A DNA stretch of 11,550 nucleotides from an uncultured Alphaproteobacteria bacterium (GTDB lineage: Bacteria; Pseudomonadota; Alphaproteobacteria; Puniceispirillales; Puniceispirillaceae). Both the position numbers and the translations under genes were made by a program. The stretch lies in assembly GCA_937924895.1 (NCBI GenBank), contig CALEYP010000013.1:1-11550 (forward strand). Reading direction: 5' to 3'. Below the pieces are notes generated by a model. It did no database searches, was not told the origin of the DNA, and worked only from the letters and a program-made list of their open reading frames with translations. The stretch's first letter is position 1. Every line of letters starts with the position of its first letter. Below are positions 5,338 through 11,550 of this stretch, piece after piece.

Positions 5338-7680
5338 CTAGATTTTGGGGGCGTTGGCTACCCTTGCATCATCATCTTGTGTTTGCTGTGATGCAAGAGC
5401 TGTAACGGCGACAGGCCCAGCGACGCCGTACTTTTCGAGGATTTTGATAGCTTTGTCGTCAAAGATGACATAGTTGTTTTTGCGTGCGTCTTTAATTTCG
5501 ACGCCAAAACCTTTCTCCTTGTATTCCGCTTCTATCTGTTTTGCCTCGTCAAGGTTTCTTGCAAAAATTGGCTCTGTCTCTCTGTAAGGCTTGCCCCTCA
5601 CATCAAGAAAAATCTGGAACTGTTTGCCCCTTGTATCATTCGTGGCATACCTAATTCCGGGGATACCCTCTTCTCTCAAGAGCTTTGCTGGAATCTCTTT
5701 GTTCGTTAAATCCTGCATGTCCGACAACAAGCCTGCGATGTTCATGTTTGTTACACCACTGCTTTCATCCCCCAGCAAAGCTGCTATGGTAGGCTGCATG
5801 TCTGGGTCGTAATCATTGCTATTGTTGATGTTTGGATCCTTAGAAAGCTCTATGGCGCGTTTGACTGCGCGCAAAACAGCTTCTTTTTTGAAGTTGTCTT
5901 GGTCTGCTAAATCAACATCATAATCTAACAAATCATCAACCTTTGGATACAGCCCAACCTTATATATCTTGCCTCTGTCTGGCAGTGTGATTTTAGAAAC
6001 AATTTCTTTTGGGTTGTCAGGGATTTTGTCTGATTCCTGAACCTTGTTCATCGTATCAACAGCCCTTTGTATCAAGACATCCTCAGACGCATCAGGGTCG
6101 ATAGTAAATTGGCCTAGATACCTATCCGCGAACAATGCGGCATTATCTCCATAATATTCGGCGAACTTGTTTCTGAATCCTGTAAAATTAGCGGCTGTCT
6201 CTTGCCCACCATCAGGGTTTGCAATTTTTATGTCTTCCGCTCTTTTCAAGACATTTGCGCCGCCGACGCTGTCTCTATAAAACTTTGCTATATCTTCTGC
6301 ATCGGTAAAGTATAACCCATAACCGTAAACTTGCGCGCCCTCGCCAGTGCCAATCTTTTCTAGGCTAAACTCGTCGAAATCAGCGCCAGAGCCGTGGAAC
6401 GCAACGATGCCGGGTTTGTCGTCTGTCGGGGGCTCAAACTTAGCAATGTTGTCACCGAGAGGGATGACGTCACTGTCTGCGGTTTGGCGCCGTGTCACAG
6501 CATCAGGGCTGTTAAAGTCGTCCACCTGAATAGCGTATGTCTGGTCTGGCTGAAGATTGTTTAGGTCATCGACCTTGGTGAGCTTGTAATCACCACCATT
6601 CACAGATGTGAACGCAGCGTGCATGTTCTCATACAAGCCGCCCGGCATCTTGCCCATCTCAAACTCTTCGTAAGTCATGCCTTTATCAAGCAATGGCCGG
6701 ACGTGGTTCTCAAAAATGTTTTCGTCAATATCAACGATGATCTGCTTGTTGCCGACCTCTTGACCACCTTCTTTGTTCTTATAGAAAGCAAACTTTTGAA
6801 CCGCAGATGCCTCAAGGTTCTCAGCGCTCAAGGGCGCACCAGACGTAGGCGTGGGCTCATCAAACAGGTCGCCCTGCCCTGGCATCAGCTTCTTTGCGCC
6901 TTTGACGGCCAGCTCACCAGCCCCCACAATAGCGGGGCCTGCCACCATGCCTGTGCCTGTAGCTGTGGCCAGTTGGCCTAGATTAACGTCGTCCTGTACG
7001 CCTGCCTCAATGTTTACCTCTTGGGTGAGGTAATCGTACATCCCGGTATAGGCACCGCCCTCAAGAGCCGCAATGGCATATGGATTGGTGATGCCTCGAC
7101 GCAGCATCTCTTTGAAACCCTGCTTGGTGGTCTGCTTTACGCCAGCCCTGCCAAGAAAGCCGAGGCCAAGCGTGCCTAAGCTCGCATATGTCGTCGGGTC
7201 AGTGAACATGCCCTTGGTGACGCGATACGCGCCATTCCAGCTAAACATAGGCAGCTGGCCGAACTCAGTCATCATATGATGCATAGCGAGCTTTGTGCGC
7301 TCGTCTACACCTTGCAGCTTGGCCACATTGTAGCCCATCATAGACATGTTGTGGTCGAACTGACCCATGAACTCTACGCCGAAACGGCCATAGTCTTGTT
7401 CGCTCTCAGGCTCCTTGATGGTCAGCGCATTGACGCCGTCGTACATTGAGTCATAGATAACCTTGCTGGCAGCTGCCCAGAGCTTGCCACGGTCGGTGTC
7501 CATGTTGATGAGCTCGGCTTCAGACAGTTCCTCAGTCTTCGGCACATCCTGAATGTTGTTACGCACAATGTACCCGCCATCGAGCGGGATGGGGGAGACA
7601 TCCTGCAAGTGGCGCGTGTACTTATTGTCTAGCGTATACCGACCCAGGTTGCGGTCACTGAATGACTGAATGATGTCCAT
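5338..7680 (-). CDS. Internal virion protein with C-terminal ADP-ribosyltransferase domain
   Basis: 780 residues. Residues 1-155 are a soluble helical region. Residues 163-178 and 200-260 are Gly/Ala-rich and hydrophobic (AIAALEGGAYTGMYDYLTQ; ATGTGMVAGPAIVGAGELAV), suiting membrane contact during DNA ejection. Residues 285-415 are of unknown type. Residues 424-745 resemble the ART-PolyVal family: FHGSGADFDEFSLEKIGTGE with His429, YGYGLYF at 452-458 with Tyr457, KIYKVGLYP at 571-579, IPGIRY at 673-678 and NNYVIFDDKAIKIL at 735-748. ART enzymes transfer ADP-ribose from NAD+ to a target; the target here is unknown. The ATG overlaps the upstream TAA by one base (TAATG), with a weak AAGGA upstream. 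The neighbouring genes encode gp14-, gp15- and gp16-like proteins, so it is probably packaged and injected, as T4 Alt is. The ART half is clearly AT-richer than the rest of the gene. Activity is inferred from motifs only. Confidence 0.87.
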   Translation of the reverse strand: MDIIQSFSDRNLGRYTLDNKYTRHLQDVSPIPLDGGYIVRNNIQDVPKTEELSEAELINMDTDRGKLWAAASKVIYDSMYDGVNALTIKEPESEQDYGRFGVEFMGQFDHNMSMMGYNVAKLQGVDERTKLAMHHMMTEFGQLPMFSWNGAYRVTKGMFTDPTTYASLGTLGLGFLGRAGVKQTTKQGFKEMLRRGITNPYAIAALEGGAYTGMYDYLTQEVNIEAGVQDDVNLGQLATATGTGMVAGPAIVGAGELAVKGAKKLMPGQGDLFDEPTPTSGAPLSAENLEASAVQKFAFYKNKEGGQEVGNKQIIVDIDENIFENHVRPLLDKGMTYEEFEMGKMPGGLYENMHAAFTSVNGGDYKLTKVDDLNNLQPDQTYAIQVDDFNSPDAVTRRQTADSDVIPLGDNIAKFEPPTDDKPGIVAFHGSGADFDEFSLEKIGTGEGAQVYGYGLYFTDAEDIAKFYRDSVGGANVLKRAEDIKIANPDGGQETAANFTGFRNKFAEYYGDNAALFADRYLGQFTIDPDASEDVLIQRAVDTMNKVQESDKIPDNPKEIVSKITLPDRGKIYKVGLYPKVDDLLDYDVDLADQDNFKKEAVLRAVKRAIELSKDPNINNSNDYDPDMQPTIAALLGDESSGVTNMNIAGLLSDMQDLTNKEIPAKLLREEGIPGIRYATNDTRGKQFQIFLDVRGKPYRETEPIFARNLDEAKQIEAEYKEKGFGVEIKDARKNNYVIFDDKAIKILEKYGVAGPVAVTALASQQTQDDDARVANAPKI
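5400..6360. other. AT-rich segment coinciding with the ART domain
   Basis: Hand-counted 60-base lines between 5461 and 6300 give 30-47% G+C (for example 30% at 5881-5940 and 38% at 6001-6060). Flanking lines give about 57% (3301-3360, 6361-6420, 7381-7440). The change falls near residue 443 of the ART protein, and composition recovers near the last 20 codons. This is a within-gene compositional island, consistent with a domain acquired from a different genome. Confidence 0.7.
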
Positions 7681-9497
7681 TAGCCAGGGTTCCTTATATC
7701 GTCTTCTCTGTCACTGAGTGATTCACTGTTGCCCCACCAATTCGGTAGCCAGCTCGACCAACCGGGGTCACCATCTTGCGGGTCACCCGGTGGCGGTGGT
7801 GGTGGGCGCTGGTCAATCAGCTTGGTGATGTCATCAAGGGTTTCGAACTCAATCGTCTTTTCGATTTGAGAAAGATTTCTGTTTGTTGTGATGGCAATCC
7901 TTGCGCGGCTCACATCTTCGGCTGTCCACTCGCTTGGCCGCTTGCCGCCGAAATACTCATCTAAGAATGGCGCTGGTGCCAAGAAATCAATGCGCTGCTT
8001 TCTTGCGCGGAAGAATTGCTCAACCACAGTGCGATAAGCATCACGACCCGACATCGGGTTGATTGGGTCAGTAGTCAGGCGGCGATATGTGTCCGCTGCG
8101 TCTACTTGCCTGAAGATCTCGTCTTCGCCTACACCCACGCCAGATATGCGGTAAGCCGTCGCCCCAGTGATGTCATCAAGCTGTTGGCGATAGAACTCAA
8201 CGTCTGTCGTCTCAATCGTCTTAGCTTTTTTGCCGTCAGCAAACCTAAGAAGGGATAGCGCGTCCTGTAGCGGTATAGTGCCGCCCACTCCCATGTTTGG
8301 AGTGATTCGCGCTACGGCGTCTTCGATTTGCTCATCTGTCGTCGCGTTGGATATGTCGGCGAATATCCCGGCAATCAGGTCTGGGTCACGCACGTCAGCA
8401 TCAACATCGTTGATAAGGTCTTGAGCCACTCGCGCAAACGAATCACTGATGCCGTCACTTGCCAGCAAGTTCGCTATATCGAGCGACGACGGCTTGTTAG
8501 ATTGTGCTGTTTGGTCATCAGGGTTTTCGTTGGCGCTGATAATCCTAGCCACAATGTCTCTTGCGTTTTCGCTGTGCCGGTTCTTTTGCTCTCTTGAGGC
8601 CTTTGTCTCGTTCTTTTCTGCGATTTGCACGGCTCGCTTTTGAAGCTGCTGCTCAAGGTTTACCGCTTGTGTGAACGCGGTGTCACGGTCTTCTGGCTTC
8701 ATATTCGGGAAGTTCTTGGGATCCATGACATCGGCGACGAGCTGAGCGGCTTCATCGGGGTTGCCTGAACGGTCGGCTGAGGCCAACCTGGTGCGGAAAT
8801 CAGACTTGGCAATCCGCTGCTGTGTCGTCTTGGTCAGGTTAAATGCTTCTGTCCGCGTGATAAGACCACGGTCAGCCATCTCGTCAAAGATGCCTACAAC
8901 AGTGCGGGGCGGCTCGTTGGGCGAGCCTACTTGCTGGGTGCCGCCGAACAGTTCAAGCGTAGCAGCAGCGCGTTGCGCAGCATTGCCCTGCACAGCGTCC
9001 TTGATAAGCAGCTCAGCCGCTTGTAGCTCGTTGGCCTTGGCAATGTCTATCTGCTTGTTTCTTGCATTTTGATAGACAGATACGCGCTCGCCGAGGATCA
9101 TCTGCTGCGCGGAAATCATAAACGATGAGCGAACCTTGCTGTCCTCAATCGTATTAGCCAGCGTGTTCATGTTCTGCAGCGCTTGAGCTTCCCAGCTCAG
9201 CGTGCCTGTTGCCTTGTTGCCATAAAGAATGGTGTTTGGGTCTTGGTCTAGCGACTCAATCTTCTGGTTCTGCACCTGAACCTTGAACGCGTTCTCAGCG
9301 GCTGTAAGCTCGCTCAGGCGCCGTTCTTTGGTCTCGGTCTCATACCATTTCAGAGCCGCGTTCTCTGCCGACCTGGCCATGCCAGCCAAGGCGCTTTGCC
9401 CCTGAGACAGAGCTCCGGGATTTGCCCGGACAGAGAAATTGATAGCCCCAGTCTTGGCTGTGGCTTTCGTCTGGCGGCTATAAGTAGGTACTCTCAT
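7680..9497 (-). CDS. Large helical internal virion protein (gp15-like position)
   Basis: 605 residues, with long helical stretches and few cysteines. Residues 1-30 are basic (MRVPTYSRQTKATAKTG). Residues 35-180 and 205-310 are charged and Gln/Ala-rich, likely extended helices or helical repeats (for example AAENAFKVQVQNQKIESL and EQQLQKRAVQIAEKNETKAS). Residues 340-560 are mixed helical. The C-terminus is unusual: six consecutive prolines at 565-570, then a Trp-rich stretch with Trp580, Trp583, Trp587 and Trp588, then an acidic end. No enzyme motif was recognised. It lies between the gp14-like and ART genes and overlaps each by one base (TAATG). In T7 this slot holds gp15 (747 residues), a channel component of the ejection complex. 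That role is inferred from order, length and helical character; I cannot claim direct sequence similarity to gp15. Confidence 0.75.
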   Translation of the reverse strand: MRVPTYSRQTKATAKTGAINFSVRANPGALSQGQSALAGMARSAENAALKWYETETKERRLSELTAAENAFKVQVQNQKIESLDQDPNTILYGNKATGTLSWEAQALQNMNTLANTIEDSKVRSSFMISAQQMILGERVSVYQNARNKQIDIAKANELQAAELLIKDAVQGNAAQRAAATLELFGGTQQVGSPNEPPRTVVGIFDEMADRGLITRTEAFNLTKTTQQRIAKSDFRTRLASADRSGNPDEAAQLVADVMDPKNFPNMKPEDRDTAFTQAVNLEQQLQKRAVQIAEKNETKASREQKNRHSENARDIVARIISANENPDDQTAQSNKPSSLDIANLLASDGISDSFARVAQDLINDVDADVRDPDLIAGIFADISNATTDEQIEDAVARITPNMGVGGTIPLQDALSLLRFADGKKAKTIETTDVEFYRQQLDDITGATAYRISGVGVGEDEIFRQVDAADTYRRLTTDPINPMSGRDAYRTVVEQFFRARKQRIDFLAPAPFLDEYFGGKRPSEWTAEDVSRARIAITTNRNLSQIEKTIEFETLDDITKLIDQRPPPPPPGDPQDGDPGWSSWLPNWWGNSESLSDREDDIRNPG

Positions 9498-9943
9498 TAG
9501 ACACTCGCAAATGCTGAAGCGGTTTGAATTAAGCTATTCACGGCACGAGCCTTACCGGCTGTGCGTGCTGCTTTGCCATACATGCGGTTGAGCGTGCCTT
9601 GCATCCGCTCTTGTGTTCCTTGCTCCTTCAGCTCTTCGCGTCCGACCTTCGCATTGTAGCGGCGGGTCGCAATCTCTTCGTCTGCCTCTTGAGCGTTAGC
9701 CAAGGCGACCTTGAGGGGTGTACCCTCGTTAGCTATCCAGCCATTGTACCGAAACGCCTGAGAGGTGGCGGCTTGCAAGTCATCGAACTGCTTGCGGAAA
9801 TCCACAATGTTCTGTTCTTCCTGAAAGACAAGCTGCTCAGCTTGCTGCTCTGCCACCTGAGCATTGCGCTCATTGATGTCTGAATTGTAGTTGTAAGCCG
9901 CTTGCTGTTGCTTGCCTGCCGATAATTCGAATAAGAAGCCCAT
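9497..9943 (-). CDS. Small internal virion protein (gp14-like)
   Basis: 148 residues. The N-terminus MGFLFELSAG is followed by a Gln/Glu/Asn-rich helix (residues 12-60; NERNAQVAEQQAEQLVFQEE). Next comes FRYNGWIANEGTPLKVALAN at 64-83 and then EADEEIATRRYNAKVG at 86-101. The pattern of a helix, a turn with GTPL, then EADEE and RYNA is one I recognise from podoviral and siphoviral internal virion proteins of the gp14 type. The C-terminal 25 residues are Ala-rich and mildly hydrophobic (AVNSLIQTASAFASV), which would suit membrane insertion or packing in the core. T7 gp14 is 196 residues, and in T7 it forms the outer-membrane part of the ejection channel. The ATG overlaps the stop of the upstream gene by one base, so the start is well fixed and translational coupling is likely. 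There is no strong Shine-Dalgarno. Confidence 0.75.
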   Translation of the reverse strand: MGFLFELSAGKQQQAAYNYNSDINERNAQVAEQQAEQLVFQEEQNIVDFRKQFDDLQAATSQAFRYNGWIANEGTPLKVALANAQEADEEIATRRYNAKVGREELKEQGTQERMQGTLNRMYGKAARTAGKARAVNSLIQTASAFASV

Positions 9944-10386
9944 TATCTAACCCATGCCACCCTGATGTAATCCATACCCTCAGGCCCATACTTACGCATG
10001 ACACCTTCAGGCTCGAAGCCCATGAAGCGCGCAAACTTGAGCGCTGCTGGCCAATCTTCTTTACAGACTGCCTGAACCCGCCACAGACCATTCTCGTCTA
10101 TGACCTTCTGCATCACGTCTGTTTTCGCAAACTTGATAAACGGTCTGGCGTTCTCGTGTATCTTGTTGCTTGCGATAAACCATGCCTCGCCGACACCCGG
10201 CCACATGTCCACAATCCCGGCACAGCATATGATATGGCCGTTCTGTATCAGCGTGTAAGACCAGCCGGGCTGTTGAAGCTCGCCTGCCCATTCACGCATA
10301 TACCCAATGTTTTTTACTGCGCCATCATTGAGCGGCCCGTCCATCAGGTCGTGAAGGTGCTCTGGCTTATATTCAACAATTCTCAC
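9943..10386 (-). CDS. GNAT-fold acetyltransferase-like protein (T7 gp13 position)
   Basis: 147 residues with a GTG start that overlaps the upstream stop in the sequence GTGA (four shared bases). The product begins MRIVEYKPEHLHDL, a typical first strand and helix of the GNAT fold. GVGEAWFIAS at 64-73 occupies the central strand position, WRVQAVCKEDWPAALKFARF at 102-121 the late strand and helix, and MGFEPEGVMRKYGPEGMDYI at 122-141 the closing hairpin. This layout matches phage GNAT-like proteins related to the gp13/DUF2833 type. The usual acetyl-CoA phosphate-binding loop, (Q/R)xxGx(G/A), is not evident after the central strand; NKIHENARPF stands there, so catalysis is doubtful. In T7, gp13 (138 residues) is needed for virion assembly and found with the internal proteins. 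A structural or assembly role is therefore as likely as acetyl transfer. Family assignment is good; function is open. Confidence 0.8.
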   Translation of the reverse strand: MRIVEYKPEHLHDLMDGPLNDGAVKNIGYMREWAGELQQPGWSYTLIQNGHIICCAGIVDMWPGVGEAWFIASNKIHENARPFIKFAKTDVMQKVIDENGLWRVQAVCKEDWPAALKFARFMGFEPEGVMRKYGPEGMDYIRVAWVR

Positions 10387-11550
10387 TGGTCGAAGGTAAT
10401 CAGTCTTGGGAAGATGCCAATGATAGTCAAAGGCAGGGGCTGGTCTTGCTGTACAACAACAAATCCATCTGTATCAAACCCGCCTCGGAACTCAATCTCC
10501 TTATCGCCAGTGAATAATGGTATCGCCTTGGTCATAGCCGCAGCTGAGGATCTGAACGGTATCCTGTCCAGCTCAGTTTCCGAACTGCCAACCTTTACGC
10601 CAACAGTTCTGAACAAGCGAAGCACAACCTCATGGATACGCTTTGTTTTGCCCTGCGCTGTGCCTTCTGTGCCGCCAGCCTCGATACGCATGGTCTGCAA
10701 CGTAGACGAATAGTTCAGGCCGATATGCACCTTTGTGGCGCTGTAGTCCAAAGTGACCGAGCCTGAGCTCACAGTCTTGTCCGGGTGGACAGCACCGTTA
10801 GCCAAGATGGAAACAGTCTCGCCTTCTAGGTGGTCAAGGCCACTGATAGAGGTTGCCGCAGCGCCAGAGTAAGTCAGGCCGCTGTCTACAAAGAACGCGT
10901 CCTCAACGTCATCACCAAAGTCAAAGCTGCTGAAATACTCGATATAGCGCTTTGTGCCGCCGTTGATGGTGCGTTTGACCACGAGATAAGTGTCATCTTC
11001 GTTAAGGTCGCCTGGTATGGTTGCCACACTTTCTACATGGCCAAACGTATCAGAGCCGAACTCACCGCCTAGAATGTGCTCATGCCATGCAATCACATTC
11101 TCTTCTCGGCGATATGTCATGCCGACAAACTTGCCATTCTCAAGCACACACCAGACCACATTGTCCGGCTCTTGCTGTAGCGACATCTCCTTGATGCCGC
11201 CCTCAGTTATGTGCTCAGCCAGGATGGTCATGTCCGGGGCTTGATATGAATCTGTGTTAAGGTCGAAGACCAGCTCACGCAGCTTGCGCTTTGCTCGCTG
11301 TACAAACAGCGTCACGTTAGCCACTTGCACTGGCTGTAGGTCAGCCGACCCATATGTCGCTTGCCGCTTCACAACGGCGTTTGTGGGGCTTAGAGGGGCA
11401 TCCTCTGAGCTGGTAACCACAAACTCACCACCAGATGTCCCGACAAGCAGCACGCGGCCAGCTTGTAGGTATCTGATGATGTTCACCTGGTTTGAGCCCA
11501 GTGTGTATGTCAGCGCGTCATCTGCGTCTGTGCCAGCGGCAAAATCCTCA
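10383..11550 (-). CDS. Tail nozzle/stabilisation-type structural protein, C-terminal part (5' end beyond window)
   Basis: The frame is open from the window edge, with the first full codon at 11549, to TGA at 10385-10383, giving 388 residues. A GTG at 11486 is internal, not the start: the frame upstream of it reads DADDALTYTLGSNQVNIIRY, which belongs to the conserved domain. Further signatures are GRVLLVGTSGGEFVVTSS, YGSADLQPVQVANVTLFVQR, EHITEGGIKEMSLQQEPDNV, WHEHILGG, AFFVDSGLTYSG, DHLEGETVSILANGAVHPD, GKTKRIHEVVLRLFRT and DQPLPLTIIGIFPRLITFD. I recognise this as a large beta-rich podoviral tail family. Some databases label part of it an E1 FCCH domain, which does not imply ubiquitin chemistry. 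Its place ahead of the gp13-like gene matches T7 gp12, the tail nozzle. The nozzle role is inferred from family and order. Its stop overlaps the next start by four bases. Confidence 0.85.
   Translation of the reverse strand, partial: EDFAAGTDADDALTYTLGSNQVNIIRYLQAGRVLLVGTSGGEFVVTSSEDAPLSPTNAVVKRQATYGSADLQPVQVANVTLFVQRAKRKLRELVFDLNTDSYQAPDMTILAEHITEGGIKEMSLQQEPDNVVWCVLENGKFVGMTYRREENVIAWHEHILGGEFGSDTFGHVESVATIPGDLNEDDTYLVVKRTINGGTKRYIEYFSSFDFGDDVEDAFFVDSGLTYSGAAATSISGLDHLEGETVSILANGAVHPDKTVSSGSVTLDYSATKVHIGLNYSSTLQTMRIEAGGTEGTAQGKTKRIHEVVLRLFRTVGVKVGSSETELDRIPFRSSAAAMTKAIPLFTGDKEIEFRGGFDTDGFVVVQQDQPLPLTIIGIFPRLITFDQ

Noticed and set aside
10156..10713. Plus-strand open frame of 185 codons
   Set aside because: It is antisense to both the GNAT-like gene and the nozzle-type gene, crosses their junction, and has no family resemblance. 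Both minus-strand genes are strongly supported.
10740..10840. Ubiquitin-activating E1 (FCCH-like) function
   Set aside because: The DHLEGETVSILANGAVHPD segment belongs to a phage tail protein family. The database label reflects a small beta fold, and no ubiquitin-pathway enzyme features are present.
11484..11486. GTG as the true start of the nozzle-type gene
   Set aside because: The frame continues upstream to the window edge with conserved sequence (ALTYTLGSNQ), so this GTG is an internal valine codon and the gene is cut by the window.

Overview
The window reads as a stretch of the late, virion-structure region of a short-tailed (podovirus-type) bacteriophage. Every supported gene lies on the minus strand, so transcription runs from base 11550 towards base 1, and coding density is close to 100%. 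The order matches the T7 gene 12 to gene 17 block: tail nozzle-type protein (partial), GNAT-fold gp13-like protein, gp14-like, gp15-like and gp16-like internal virion (ejection) proteins, tail fibre, and then a small virion protein (partial). The two extreme genes run off the window. No tRNA, integrase, transposon, CRISPR array or host gene was seen. The tail-fibre architecture, the small protein at the left edge and the nozzle family resemble those of marine podoviruses. With base composition mostly near 55% G+C (judged from a few hand-counted lines), a marine alphaproteobacterial host is plausible, but that is an inference.

Layout along the direction of transcription: 11550-10383, end of the nozzle/stabilisation protein; 10386-9943, GNAT-like protein; 9943-9497, small gp14-like protein; 9497-7680, helical gp15-like protein ending in a polyproline and tryptophan-rich tail; 7680-5338, internal virion protein carrying a C-terminal ADP-ribosyltransferase (ART) domain; 5337-5291, a short gap with a perfect hairpin; 5290-2240, large LPD38-domain protein in the gp16 position; 2239-257, tail fibre; 255-1, small virion protein preceded by the only strong Shine-Dalgarno sequence seen. 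Genes are chained by GTGA or TAATG start/stop overlaps or direct abutment, except at the 47-base gap.

Working model: the nozzle completes the tail, the fibre recognises the host surface, and the gp14/15/16-type proteins leave the capsid with the DNA and build a channel across the cell envelope. The feature most worth attention is the ART domain on one of these presumed ejected proteins. It suggests that a host-modifying enzyme is delivered with the genome, by analogy with T4 Alt. The ART half of that gene is clearly more AT-rich than everything around it, suggesting a module acquired by recombination. No lytic transglycosylase motif was recognised in the ejection proteins, unlike T7 gp16.
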